DNA of 64,000 nt from JBFMCT01 sp046565765 (lineage in GTDB: Bacteria > Actinomycetota > Acidimicrobiia > Acidimicrobiales > AC-14). Under the pieces are notes generated by a model. The model worked only from the letters and a program-made list of their open reading frames with translations, did no database searches and had not been told where the DNA came from. A program made the position numbers and the translations under genes. The stretch covers positions 83,958 to 147,957 of the forward strand of contig JBKHXX010000011.1 in NCBI GenBank assembly GCA_046565765.1, given 5' to 3'. This document shows positions 34,997-43,023 of the stretch, one piece after another; position 1 is the first letter of the stretch; every line of letters begins with the position of its first letter.

Positions 34997-35218
34997 GTGA
35001 GGGAGTTGGGGTGCCCTATCACCGGCGTCGACCGGGTTCGCTGGGTGCGGGTGGAGATCCGCGACGGCAGCCCGGTGTGCCACGTCGCCGGCACCACCCG
35101 CCGCCGGCCGGTGATGCGCCAGGTGTCGCTGGCCACCGCCACGGCCCTGATCGCCCGGGGCGTGCCGTCGGTCGTCCGTCATCCTTCGGTATCTCGGCGG
35201 GTCGCGGCCCGGACCTGA
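34997..35218 (+). CDS. Small protein of unknown function upstream of bfd-bfr
   Basis: A 73-residue, basic, soluble protein (VRWVRVEIRDGSPVCHVAG, then RRRPVMRQVSLATATALIARGVP). GTG 34997 is at leaderless distance from a TAGGCT box. It ends 9 bases before the Bfd gene and is probably the first gene of that operon. Not a family I can name. Confidence 0.6.
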   Translation: MRELGCPITGVDRVRWVRVEIRDGSPVCHVAGTTRRRPVMRQVSLATATALIARGVPSVVRHPSVSRRVAART

Positions 35219-35227
35219 GGCGATTCC

Positions 35228-35434
35228 GTGTTCGTCTGCCACTGCCGAGCCGTCACCGACGGCGCCGTCCGGGCCACCATCGCCGAGGGCGCCTGCTCGC
35301 TGCGTGACCTGGCCGAGGGCTGCGGCGCCGGCTCCCGCTGCGGCGGTTGCCACCTCGTGCTCCAGCGCATGCTGGCCGACGCCGGCCTGCTCCCAGCCGA
35401 CTCGGTGCCCACGAGTGGCTACTGTGCCGCCTGA
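35228..35434 (+). CDS. bfd: Bacterioferritin-associated ferredoxin (Bfd-like [2Fe-2S] protein)
   Basis: A 68-residue BFD-like domain. The four cluster ligands are in FVCHCRAVTD and GSRCGGCH, the CxC...CxxC pattern of the family. Bfd delivers electrons to bacterioferritin to release stored iron, and the next gene is a bacterioferritin with which it overlaps by one base (TGATG). GTG 35228 is the start. Confidence 0.93.
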   Translation: MFVCHCRAVTDGAVRATIAEGACSLRDLAEGCGAGSRCGGCHLVLQRMLADAGLLPADSVPTSGYCAA

Positions 35435-35910
35435 TGCAAGGTGACGCGGAGATCCTGGAGCTGCTCAACGAGGTGCTGACCGCCGAGCTGACGGCCGTCA
35501 ACCAGTACTTCGCCGACTACAAGATGTGCGAGAACTGGGGCTACACCCGGCTCGCGGCCAAGTTCCGCGAGGATTCGATCGACGAGATGAAGGACGCGGA
35601 GATGCTCATCGACCGCATCCTGTACCTCGACGGCGTCCCCAACCTCCAGCGGCTTGGATCGGTCCGGGTGGGCGAGACCGTGCCCGAGAAGCTCCGCCTG
35701 GCCCTGGACGTGGAGCGGGAGGCCATCGGCCGCCTCAACCGGTGCGTGGAGGTGGCGGTGGCCAAGGGCGACAACGGCAGCCGCCAGCTGTTCGAGCGCA
35801 TCCTGGCCGGCGAGGAGGAGCACGCCGACTACCTCGAGACCCAGCTGTCGCTCGTGCAGACCCTCGGCGAGCCGCTGTACCTGGCCCAGCAGGTCGGGTC
35901 AGCCGAGTAG
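35434..35910 (+). CDS. bfr: Bacterioferritin
   Basis: A 24-mer iron-storage protein with heme. The 158 residues align without gaps to E. coli Bfr at the start: ferroxidase ligands E18 and E51 and heme ligand M52 are present, as is the EEEH pair equivalent to E127/H130. Position 54, normally His in the diiron site, is Asp (DEMKDAE; codon GAC). Coupled to bfd by TGATG. The C-terminal 4 codons overlap the convergent PIG-L gene by 12 bases. Confidence 0.94.
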   Translation: MQGDAEILELLNEVLTAELTAVNQYFADYKMCENWGYTRLAAKFREDSIDEMKDAEMLIDRILYLDGVPNLQRLGSVRVGETVPEKLRLALDVEREAIGRLNRCVEVAVAKGDNGSRQLFERILAGEEEHADYLETQLSLVQTLGEPLYLAQQVGSAE

Positions 35911-36630
35911 CAGGCGCCGGAACCCTTCGGCGTAGCGCACGCCGGCCAGCCGCCCGCCGTCCTCGGCCCGCTGGCGCAGCAGCGACCCGAGCCACTCCGC
36001 CGTCCCCCCCTCGTGGCCGTAGGCGGTGGCCTGGAGCTGGCTCTCGTGGCACAGCAGGGCCTCGACCTTGGTGTCGAGCGTCCCCCCCACCTCGACCCAC
36101 ACGTTGGGCTCGAGCGTGCCCGACAGGAGCACGGTGCCCACCGCGTGGGCCGGCCCCGCGTCGGGGAAGTAGAGGGCGCTGCCGGCGGCCGGCGAGACGG
36201 CGTCGAGGGTGGCCCAGCCCGCCACCCGGTGGTCGTGGTGGTTGAAGTAGGTGTCGCCGAAGAAGACCGCGGTGGGGTCGGGGCACACCACCGTGTCCGG
36301 CCTGACCTCGCGCACCGCGGCCACGATCGCCCGGCGCACGCCGGGGCTGTTCTCCAGCTCGCCGTCGCCCACGTCGAGCCGGCGGTGGCCGGCCAGGCCG
36401 AGCACGCCCGCCGCCGCCGCCACCTCGTGCGCCCGCCGGTCGGCCAGGGCCTCGGGATCGGCCCGCGGGTCGCTCGAGCCCTTGTCGCCCCGGGTCAGCA
36501 CCAGCAGGTGCACGTCGCAGCCGGCCGCCGCCCACCGGGCCAGCGTCCCCCCGCAGGAGATCTCGGCGTCGTCGGGGTGGGCGTACACGGCCAGGGCCCG
36601 GCCCGGGGCCTCGTCCAGGAGGTCGGGCAC
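35899..36630 (-). CDS. PIG-L family deacetylase
   Basis: Zinc-dependent de-N-acetylase of the LmbE/MshB/Bca family. The zinc motif AVYAHPDDAEISCGG is at the N-terminus and the second ligand is in NHHDHRVAG; PDPTAVFFG is also typical. Family members act on N-acetyl-GlcNAc-inositol, mycothiol conjugates and similar amino sugars; the substrate cannot be decided here. GTG 36630 overlaps the ltaE stop by one base. Length 243. Confidence 0.9.
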   Translation of the reverse strand: MPDLLDEAPGRALAVYAHPDDAEISCGGTLARWAAAGCDVHLLVLTRGDKGSSDPRADPEALADRRAHEVAAAAGVLGLAGHRRLDVGDGELENSPGVRRAIVAAVREVRPDTVVCPDPTAVFFGDTYFNHHDHRVAGWATLDAVSPAAGSALYFPDAGPAHAVGTVLLSGTLEPNVWVEVGGTLDTKVEALLCHESQLQATAYGHEGGTAEWLGSLLRQRAEDGGRLAGVRYAEGFRRLLLG

Positions 36631-37643
36631 TACGGCGCCGCCCGCAGCACCGCCATCGCCCGCTCGACGGCGCCGTCGTCGACGTCGTGGTGGGTCACCA
36701 GGCGGACGGTAGCGGGTGCGATGGTGCCGGCCAGCACCCCTTCGGTGCGCAGGTGCTCGACCAGGGCCAGGGCGTCGTGGTGGCGGAACGTGACCACGTT
36801 GGTGCGGATGGCGGCCGGGTCGCAGCCCGACCCGGGCCAGCGGTCGGCCACCGCCCCGGCCAACCGCCGGGCCCGCTCGTGGTCCTCGGCCAGCCGCTCG
36901 ACCATCGTGCGCAGGGCGACCAGGCCGGCGGCGGCGATGACCCCCGCCTGGCGCATCTGCCCGCCCAGCCGGGCCCGCTCCAGCCGGGCCCGCTCCAGGA
37001 TCTCGGCCGGGCCGGCCAGCATCGACCCCACCGGCGCGCACAGCCCCTTGGACAGGCAGCACATCACGGTGGTGGCCGGCTCGGCGAGGGTCGCCACCGG
37101 CACGCCGGTCGCCACCGAGGCGTTGAACAGCCGGGCCCCGTCGAGGTGGACGGGGAGGCGGGCCGCGGCCGCCGCGTCCGCCACCGCCCGCAGCTTGTCC
37201 AGCGGCCACGGCGCCCCGTCGGCGGGCATGTGGGTGTTCTCGACGCACACCACGCTCGGCCGGGGCTGGTGGTGGACGGCCGCCTCGGCCACCGCGGCCA
37301 CGTCGGCCGGCTCGATGGTGCCGTCGCCGTCGTCCACCAGGGCGAACTGCACGCCCGCGTTGCGGGCCGCCCCCCCGTTCTCGTAGAGCACGACGTGCTG
37401 GCGGCGGCCGGTGATCACCACCGACCCCTGCGGCGCCAGCACCCGCAGGGCGACCTGGTTGCCCATCGTCCCCGACGGCACGAACAGGGCCGCCTCCTTG
37501 CCCACCAGGGCCGCGAACTCGGCCTCCAGCTGGTTGACGGTGGGGTCCTCGCCGTAGAGGTCGTCGCCCACCTCGGCCTCGGCCATGGCCCGCCGCATCT
37601 CGGGGGTGGGGCGGGTGACGGTGTCCGAGCGCAGGTCGATCAT
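36630..37643 (-). CDS. ltaE: Low-specificity L-threonine aldolase
   Basis: PLP fold-type I enzyme cleaving L-threonine or allo-threonine to glycine and acetaldehyde. It starts MIDLRSDTVTRPTPEMR, has PSGTMGNQ, the HLDGARLFNA Asp that binds the PLP ring, and the Schiff-base lysine in CLSKGLCAPVGS. 337 residues. ATG 37643 lies seven bases after TACCGT and is divergent from the phosphatase gene 25 bp away. Confidence 0.93.
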   Translation of the reverse strand: MIDLRSDTVTRPTPEMRRAMAEAEVGDDLYGEDPTVNQLEAEFAALVGKEAALFVPSGTMGNQVALRVLAPQGSVVITGRRQHVVLYENGGAARNAGVQFALVDDGDGTIEPADVAAVAEAAVHHQPRPSVVCVENTHMPADGAPWPLDKLRAVADAAAAARLPVHLDGARLFNASVATGVPVATLAEPATTVMCCLSKGLCAPVGSMLAGPAEILERARLERARLGGQMRQAGVIAAAGLVALRTMVERLAEDHERARRLAGAVADRWPGSGCDPAAIRTNVVTFRHHDALALVEHLRTEGVLAGTIAPATVRLVTHHDVDDGAVERAMAVLRAAP

Positions 37644-37650
37644 CGGTACG

Positions 37651-37660
37651 ACGGTAGGGT
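37651..37660. promoter_or_regulatory. Overlapping divergent -10 boxes
   Basis: ACGGTAGGGT reads TACCGT on the minus strand (37651-37656), seven bases before ATG 37643, and TAGGGT on the plus strand (37655-37660), eight bases before ATG 37669. The two hexamers share one TA pair, repeating the arrangement at 34583-34592. Confidence 0.55.
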
Positions 37661-37668
37661 GCCCGGCG

Positions 37669-38469
37669 ATGCCCCCCGACCCGTCCGAGCTGGCCGCCCT
37701 GGCCGAGGCGGTGGCCCGGGAGGCGGGGACCATGCTGCTCGACGGCCAGGTCGGCACCCGCAGCATGATCGCCACCAAGACGAGCGCCACCGACATGGTG
37801 TCGGAGATGGACCACGCGGCCGAGGCGTTGATCATCGAACGCCTCCTGGCCGCCCGCCCCGGCGACGGGATCCTCGGCGAGGAGGGGGGCGAGCGCCGCG
37901 GCACCAGCGGCGTGCGGTGGGTCGTCGACCCCCTCGACGGCACCACCAACTACCTCTACGGCCAGCCCGCCTGGTCGGTCTCCATCGCCGCCGAGGTCGA
38001 CGGCACGGGGGTGGCCGGGGTCGTGTACGACCCGTCGCACGGCGAGTGCTTCACGGCCGCCGCCGGCGCCGGGGCCTACCTCAACGGCGAGCCCATCGCC
38101 CCCTCCGGCGCCGACGACCTGTCCTCCGCCCTCGTCGCCACCGGCTTCGCCTACGACGCCGGCCGCCGGGCCCGCCAGGCCCACGTCCTCACCCACGTGC
38201 TGCCCCGGGTGCGTGACATCCGCCGCTACGGCGCCGCCTCCCTCGACCTGTGCTGGGTCGCCTGCGGCCGCCAGGACGGCTACTACGAGGTCGGCCTCCA
38301 GCCCTGGGACGTGGCCGCCGGCGCCGTGATCGCGGCCGAGTCGGGCGCCATGGTGTGCGGCGTGGACGGCGGTCCTCCCGGCGGACCGTCGATCCTGACC
38401 GCCGCCCCCGGCCTCGCCCTCACCCTCCTGGGCCTGCTGAAGATGGCCGACGCAGCCGGCTCGCTGTGA
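37669..38469 (+). CDS. Inositol monophosphatase family protein
   Basis: Mg-dependent, Li-sensitive phosphatase fold. Metal-site motifs: GEEGG (about residue 67), WVVDPLDGTTNYLYG (about 85-99) and the C-terminal QPWDVAAGAVIAAESGA. 266 residues from ATG 37669. Possible substrates include inositol-1-phosphate and histidinol phosphate; the motifs do not separate them. Inositol use would fit with mycothiol or phosphatidylinositol synthesis, which is speculation. Confidence 0.92.
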   Translation: MPPDPSELAALAEAVAREAGTMLLDGQVGTRSMIATKTSATDMVSEMDHAAEALIIERLLAARPGDGILGEEGGERRGTSGVRWVVDPLDGTTNYLYGQPAWSVSIAAEVDGTGVAGVVYDPSHGECFTAAAGAGAYLNGEPIAPSGADDLSSALVATGFAYDAGRRARQAHVLTHVLPRVRDIRRYGAASLDLCWVACGRQDGYYEVGLQPWDVAAGAVIAAESGAMVCGVDGGPPGGPSILTAAPGLALTLLGLLKMADAAGSL

Positions 38470-38492
38470 CCGCCTGTGGGAGAATTCGCACC

Positions 38493-38654
38493 ATGGACGA
38501 GTGGACCAAGGTGAAGGTTCGGGTCGACGAGAACGGCAAGCTGCTGGTCGAGTGCGACGGCGACATCGACAAGTCCCACCTCACCGAGGAGCGCCGCTCC
38601 GCCCCCGACCTGCCCGAGGAGCAGGCCGGGATGCCCGTCATCTGGGGCTTCTGA
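38493..38654 (+). CDS. Small acidic protein of unknown function
   Basis: A 53-residue protein (TKVKVRVDENGKLLVECDGD, later EERRSAPDLPEEQAG) with no membrane segment. ATG 38493 follows the phosphatase stop by 23 bases. Codon pattern and the strand-like beginning look real, but the call rests on context. It is followed at once by a strong hairpin. Confidence 0.5.
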   Translation: MDEWTKVKVRVDENGKLLVECDGDIDKSHLTEERRSAPDLPEEQAGMPVIWGF

Positions 38655-38725
38655 CCCCCCCGCCACGTTTTGGGGCGCCCGAACCACGTGAGAGGTGGTT
38701 GAGACGCCCCGAAACGGTCGGGGTC
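38653..38725. terminator. Hairpin repeat copy 2, bidirectional terminator
   Basis: GTTTTGGGGCG (38667-38677) pairs with CGCCCCGAAAC (38705-38715) with one G-T type mismatch, and AACCAC (38682-38687) pairs with GTGGTT (38695-38700). GACCCC/GGGGTC extend it outward. It separates two convergent genes and repeats the architecture of 30237-30284. Confidence 0.75.
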
Positions 38726-39518
38726 AGGCCGCCCCGCCCTCCCACCAGATCGTCACCGTCTCCCGCTCGGCCGGCAGCGGGTAGCGCTCCAGGGCCACCT
38801 CCACCTCGCCCGCCCGCGCCGGCGCCAGGCACAGGCGGCGGGTGAGGAACTCGATCCGCTCGGGAGTCGGCTCGGGGTCCCACCCGGGGCGGACGTCCCG
38901 CTCGGAGCGGGCCTCGATCCCGGCCTCGGCCAGCACCGCCAGGGCGTCGTCGGCGGTCGGGCCCTCGGGTCGGTCGACGTCCCAGAAGTGCTTCCACAGG
39001 GGATTGGTGCCGCTCACCGGGTGCCGGGCCCCGATCTCGACGACCACCCTGCGGCGGGCGTGGTTGGTGAGGGCCAGCACGAACACTCGCAGGTCGGGGA
39101 CGTTGTAGAGCACGTGGTGGCTCACCACCACGTCGGCCGAGGGCACGGCCCGGGCGACGTCGGGCCAGCGCCCGTGGAACGTCTTGGCGGCCACGCCCCG
39201 CTCCGCGGCCCGGGCTGCGAAGGCGGCGAGCATGTCGCGCTCCTCGTCCACCCCGGTGACCAGCGCCGCCGGCGGGGCCAGGTGGAGCGAGGCGCCCCCC
39301 GCCCCCACGCCCACGTCGAGCACCGACCCGCCGTCGCGCAGGGCCTCCAGGGCCAGCCGGCGCGACGGCGTCTCCGGGGGCGGCTCCTCGACCGGGGAAC
39401 CGGCCCCGCACAGCGACGGGGTCAGCTTCCACGGGTCGGCCGGGGCCTGGCTCAGGATCTCGTCGGGGATGGCCCACGACGCCAGCTGCTCGGCCCAGCG
39501 GTCCTCGGCCGCGCCCAC
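38724..39518 (-). CDS. Class I SAM-dependent methyltransferase
   Basis: A 264-residue protein with the SAM-binding motif SVLDVGVGAGGASLHL (about residues 62-77), an acidic residue ending strand 2 (VTGVDEERDML) and VVVSHHVLYNVPD as motif IV-like segment. The substrate is unknown. The start is taken at GTG 39518, just after the RDD-protein stop at 39524. Confidence 0.8.
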   Translation of the reverse strand: MGAAEDRWAEQLASWAIPDEILSQAPADPWKLTPSLCGAGSPVEEPPPETPSRRLALEALRDGGSVLDVGVGAGGASLHLAPPAALVTGVDEERDMLAAFAARAAERGVAAKTFHGRWPDVARAVPSADVVVSHHVLYNVPDLRVFVLALTNHARRRVVVEIGARHPVSGTNPLWKHFWDVDRPEGPTADDALAVLAEAGIEARSERDVRPGWDPEPTPERIEFLTRRLCLAPARAGEVEVALERYPLPAERETVTIWWEGGAA

Positions 39519-39523
39519 GCCCG

Positions 39524-40018
39524 TCAGCCCCGCACCACGATGGTGCCCGCCAGGCGGTCGTGCACGCCCCGGTGGAGCGGGTCGAGCACCAGCACGGCCC
39601 GCAGCCCGAGGGCGATCACCCACCCGACCACCGCCACCTGGAAGGCGAGGGCGGGGAGCACCCAGCGCAGCACCGCCCTCTTCCAGCCCGGCGGGCGGTC
39701 GTCGCCGATCCCGACCACCCGGATGTCGACGATGGCCTTGCCCGGCGTGCGCCCCCACAGGGCGGTGGGCACGATCTCGTAGAGGGCCAGGAACACGAAG
39801 GCCACCAGCGCGACCAGGCGGGTCAGCCCGGGGCCGAGGTCCTCGGCGGTGACGGCGTCGGCGAGGAGCATCCCCGGGGTGAGCAGGACGGTGCCGGCGA
39901 GGGCCACGTCGGCCGCGAACCCGACCGCCCGCTGGCTCGGCGACGCCAGGCGGTCCTCCCCGGCCCTCGCCGGCGTGGGACCCTGGCGGGCCGCCTCCTC
40001 CTCGGGGCGCCAGCTCAT
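39524..40018 (-). CDS. RDD family membrane protein
   Basis: A 164-residue protein with the RDD pattern: LASPSQRAVGFAADVALAG at the first helix, then two more helices (about 68-90 and 119-140), and GRTPGKAIVDIRVV between them. RDD proteins are small membrane proteins, some of which act as Na+/H+ antiporters or sort proteins; this one cannot be assigned. It lies 4 bases after the phosphofructokinase stop, probably in one operon. Confidence 0.85.
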   Translation of the reverse strand: MSWRPEEEAARQGPTPARAGEDRLASPSQRAVGFAADVALAGTVLLTPGMLLADAVTAEDLGPGLTRLVALVAFVFLALYEIVPTALWGRTPGKAIVDIRVVGIGDDRPPGWKRAVLRWVLPALAFQVAVVGWVIALGLRAVLVLDPLHRGVHDRLAGTIVVRG

Positions 40019-40022
40019 CCGT

Positions 40023-41057
40023 TCAGCCCGAGAAGGCCCGGGCCACGCCGTGGTAGAGGTCGGGATCGACGGTCTTGACCGTGCCCACCGCGTCGCTCAG
40101 CGGCACCCGCACGATGTCGCCGGCCTGGAGGGCGACCATCTGGCCGAACGCCCCGTCGTGCACGGCGTCGATGGCGGCGATGCCGAAGCGGGTGGCCAGG
40201 ATGCGGTCGAAGGCGGTGGGCGTGCCGCCCCGCTGGATGTGGCCCAGGATCGTCACCCGCGTCTCGAACCCGGTGCGCTTCTCGATCTCCTTGGCCACGT
40301 GGTTGGCGATGCCGCCCAGGCGCACGTGCCCGAAGGCGTCGAGGGGGGCGTCCTCCTGGGTGACGAAGGTGCCCTCCCGGAACGTCGCCCCCTCGGCCAC
40401 CACCACGATGGACGCGTACCGCCCCCGGTCGTGGCGGGCCTTGAGCCGCTGCGCCACCTCGTCCACGTCGAAGGGCTCCTCCGGGACGAGGATCTCGGCC
40501 GCCCCTCCGGCGATACCGGCGTGGGTGGCGATCCAGCCCGCGTGGCGGCCCATGACCTCCACCACCATCACCCGGTCGTGGGACTCGGCGGTGGTGTGGA
40601 GCCGGTCGATGGCGTCGGTGGCGATCTGCACGGCGGTGTCGAAGCCGAACGTCACCTCGGTGGCCGACAGGTCGTTGTCGATCGTCTTGGGGACGCCGAC
40701 CACGGACACGCCGGCGTCTCCCAGCCGCTGGGCCACGCCCAGGGTGTCGTCGCCGCCGATGGCGACGAGGGCGTCGACCCGCTCGTGGCGCAGCATCTCC
40801 ATGGCCTTCTCGGCGCCGCCGTCGATCTTGTAGGGGTTGGTGCGCGACGTCCCCAGGATCGTGCCGCCCCGGGGCAGGATGCCGCGGCAGCGCTCCACGT
40901 CGAGGGGCGTGGTCTCGCCGTCTAGGACGCCCCGCCACCCGTCGCGGAACCCCACCAGGGTGTCGCCGTAGTGGCGCTCGCCCTTGCGCACGACCGCCCG
41001 GATCACCGCGTTCAGCCCCGGGCAGTCGCCCCCGCCCGTCAGCAACCCGACTCGCAT
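40023..41057 (-). CDS. Phosphofructokinase, predicted pyrophosphate-dependent
   Basis: Family A phosphofructokinase, 344 residues, first committed step of glycolysis. GLLTGGGDCPGLNAVIR, catalytic TIDND (D127, D129) and MGRHAGWIA are present. Donor-site positions read D104 (AIGGDDTLG) and K124 (GVPKTIDND); ATP enzymes such as E. coli PfkA have Gly at both, while PPi enzymes have Asp and Lys. A reversible PPi-dependent enzyme is therefore predicted. ATG 41057 is seven bases after TAGGGT. The 130-bp gap upstream shows nothing else. Confidence 0.93.
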   Translation of the reverse strand: MRVGLLTGGGDCPGLNAVIRAVVRKGERHYGDTLVGFRDGWRGVLDGETTPLDVERCRGILPRGGTILGTSRTNPYKIDGGAEKAMEMLRHERVDALVAIGGDDTLGVAQRLGDAGVSVVGVPKTIDNDLSATEVTFGFDTAVQIATDAIDRLHTTAESHDRVMVVEVMGRHAGWIATHAGIAGGAAEILVPEEPFDVDEVAQRLKARHDRGRYASIVVVAEGATFREGTFVTQEDAPLDAFGHVRLGGIANHVAKEIEKRTGFETRVTILGHIQRGGTPTAFDRILATRFGIAAIDAVHDGAFGQMVALQAGDIVRVPLSDAVGTVKTVDPDLYHGVARAFSG

Positions 41058-41064
41058 GGCGTGA

Positions 41065-41070
41065 ACCCTA
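41065..41070 (-). promoter_or_regulatory. Candidate leaderless -10 box of the pfk gene
   Basis: TAGGGT on the minus strand, seven bases before ATG 41057. No purine-rich ribosome-binding site stands in between. Confidence 0.45.
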
Positions 41071-41187
41071 GATGACGGCCGATCTTCGCTTCAGCCACGA
41101 CGCGGCTGGGCAGCCGACTACCTCTGACCTGGAGGTTTGGCTGTGGCCGAGCCGTCGGCCGCCGGATGAGGGCTGGTCGGCAGTCAC

Positions 41188-41847
41188 CTAATGACGGATG
41201 AAGCCCGCGCCGTCCAGCTCGCGGGCCCGCAGGCCGGCGATGCGGGCTAGGGCGGACAGCTCCCGCCGCTCCCGGGCCCGGAAGGGCCGGCCCCGGCGGC
41301 CGAGCACGACCGCCACGTCGGTGCCCTCGAGGACCGACCAGGCGGCGTCGTCGGGCCCGCAGTCGCCGGCCACGACCATGGCGGACGACTGGCTGCCGGT
41401 CACGAAGGCGGCCAGCCAGGCGGGGGGCGGCGGCGACCCGGCCGACGCGGCGAGGGTCTGGCGGCCGAGGTCGACGGCCGCCGCCCAGTCCGACTCGAAC
41501 ACCTCGTGGGCACGGGCCACCAGCTCCCCCACCAGGGCGGCCAGCGAGGTGGACCCGACCAGCACCGCGGCGGTGTCGAGGGCATCCACCCGCACGTCGG
41601 GCAGCCCCTCACCGGGCCGCACGTCCTCCACGTCCACGCCGTCGACCTCGGAGATCTCGCTGATCAGCAGGCCCACCACGCCGGCGTCGGGCAGCTGGAC
41701 GGTCAGCTCGTCGATGGCCCGGCCCGCGCCCCGCTCGAGGATCTCGATGCCCACCACGTCCCCCCGCACGGCCCCGATCCGGCTGGCGACGGCCCCCAGC
41801 GCCCCCGGCCGGTCAGGGAGCCAGACCCGGACGATGAACGTCTCCAT
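41188..41847 (-). CDS. ACT-domain protein
   Basis: The first ~75 residues form an ACT domain (FIVRVWLPDRPGALGAVASRIG, then GDVVGIEIL), a ligand-binding regulatory module. The remaining ~140 residues have a helical region and a strand-rich C-terminus (VAVVLGRRGRPFRARERREL) resembling a GAF-like sensor fold, which I cannot name with certainty. 219 residues from ATG 41847, seven bases after a TAGCCT box. No enzyme domain is attached. Confidence 0.75.
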   Translation of the reverse strand: METFIVRVWLPDRPGALGAVASRIGAVRGDVVGIEILERGAGRAIDELTVQLPDAGVVGLLISEISEVDGVDVEDVRPGEGLPDVRVDALDTAAVLVGSTSLAALVGELVARAHEVFESDWAAAVDLGRQTLAASAGSPPPPAWLAAFVTGSQSSAMVVAGDCGPDDAAWSVLEGTDVAVVLGRRGRPFRARERRELSALARIAGLRARELDGAGFIRH

Positions 41848-41854
41848 CAGGGCG

Positions 41855-41860
41855 AGGCTA
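41855..41860 (-). promoter_or_regulatory. Candidate leaderless -10 box of the ACT-domain gene
   Basis: TAGCCT on the minus strand, seven bases before ATG 41847; no Shine-Dalgarno sequence. Confidence 0.45.
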
Positions 41861-41950
41861 GGCCCTCGCCGTGAACGCTCGGTTTCAGAACTGCGAAAGG
41901 CGAGCGCCAACCAGGGGGGGCCCGCAGGACCTGGCTGCCCGCCGCAGGGA

Positions 41951-42337
41951 TCAGGCCACCCGGCGCTGGGCGGCGTCCTCGGCGAAGAGCATGAACTCGC
42001 CCACGTCGGCCAGCTGCGTCAGCTCCCAGCTCCAGCGGCGCAGGACGGGGTCCTCCTCCACCTGGGCGTTCCAGGCGAAGGGGGCCCGGTAGGGCATGGT
42101 CGGGACCGACCCGAACAGGGCCATGAACGAGGGGTAGGACCCCCAACGGCGGCTGTTGACGACGGCCCCCGGCGAGCACCGGCAGTGGTGCTCGAAGGCG
42201 ATGTAGCCGGTGGCGTTGCCGTCCTTGCGCTCGACCTCGGCGCTCACCACCTTCTCCAGCTCCAGAAGTCGCCCGCAGTTCGAGCAGCTGTACAGACCCC
42301 ATTCGGGCTGGGCTGGTTCCTGCCACCTTGCCGCCAT
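41951..42337 (-). CDS. Small protein with Cys-rich metal-site-like region
   Basis: A 128-residue protein with YSCSNCGRLLELE near the N-terminus and HHCRCSPG later, a possible four-Cys zinc site, followed by a Trp/Phe-rich C-terminal half. ATG 42337 follows GAGGAG by 7 bases, a clear ribosome-binding site. Family not recognised. Confidence 0.6.
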   Translation of the reverse strand: MAARWQEPAQPEWGLYSCSNCGRLLELEKVVSAEVERKDGNATGYIAFEHHCRCSPGAVVNSRRWGSYPSFMALFGSVPTMPYRAPFAWNAQVEEDPVLRRWSWELTQLADVGEFMLFAEDAAQRRVA

Positions 42338-42408
42338 TGGACGCTCCTCAGGCCGTGTGCGCTGTGATCTGCGATGTATCGGCAGCCGGACCCGATGGGT
42401 TGAGTAGG

Positions 42409-43020
42409 TCAGGTGGCAACACTGGGGTGTACGGCGGCAGCCACCACGTCGGCCCACAGCACCGTTACCCGGTCCCCCAGCGTCGTACGCCTTCTCGTGG
42501 CCACGTTCATGTCCCCGAAATCACAGTGGTGGCTGAGGTGGTGGACGAGCCGCCCTTCCTCGTGACGCACGACCCGCCCCTCCCCGTCCAGGTGCAGCCG
42601 GTGGGTCGTCGACGTGGCCGGCCACCCCTCCGGCACCGTCACGTCGACCACCCCGGCACCCCGGTCGACGCTGGCCACGTGCGGCCACGACAGGGCCAGC
42701 GGCAGCCCCACCCACGTCCACAGGGTCGTGGCCGCGAACCGCAGGAGCTCGAGGTCGTCGGAGCGCGGGTTGGTGCCGCCCGGCACGTCCGACAGCGGCC
42801 GGGACGCCACCTCCGACCCGTCCGCCGCCAGCATTCGCACCTGGCCGTCGGCCACCACGCCGCGTGTGCCCTCCTCGGTGCCCGGCCAGGGCGAGATCGT
42901 CACCGACGGCTCCCCGCCCAGCGGCAGGAACGCGGTGCGGCACCGGATCGCCCCCGGCCGCAGCCGCCGGACCAGCATGGGGCCGCCGAGGGAGAAGATC
43001 ACCATCAGCGTGTCCGGCAC
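42409..43020 (-). CDS. Conserved protein of unknown function
   Basis: A 203-residue protein from GTG 43020, three bases after the aminotransferase stop, so probably the last gene of that operon. It appears beta-rich with no signal peptide or membrane helix; a His-rich stretch (VHHLSHHCDFGDMN) may bind metal. No family recognised. Confidence 0.6.
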   Translation of the reverse strand: MPDTLMVIFSLGGPMLVRRLRPGAIRCRTAFLPLGGEPSVTISPWPGTEEGTRGVVADGQVRMLAADGSEVASRPLSDVPGGTNPRSDDLELLRFAATTLWTWVGLPLALSWPHVASVDRGAGVVDVTVPEGWPATSTTHRLHLDGEGRVVRHEEGRLVHHLSHHCDFGDMNVATRRRTTLGDRVTVLWADVVAAAVHPSVAT

Positions 43021-43023
43021 GGG

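Noticed and set aside
36630..38196. A single 765-codon frame covering the PIG-L gene and the region antisense to its neighbours
   Set aside because: Only the last 243 codons resemble a protein family. The upstream part is the out-of-frame reading of ltaE and antisense of the phosphatase gene.
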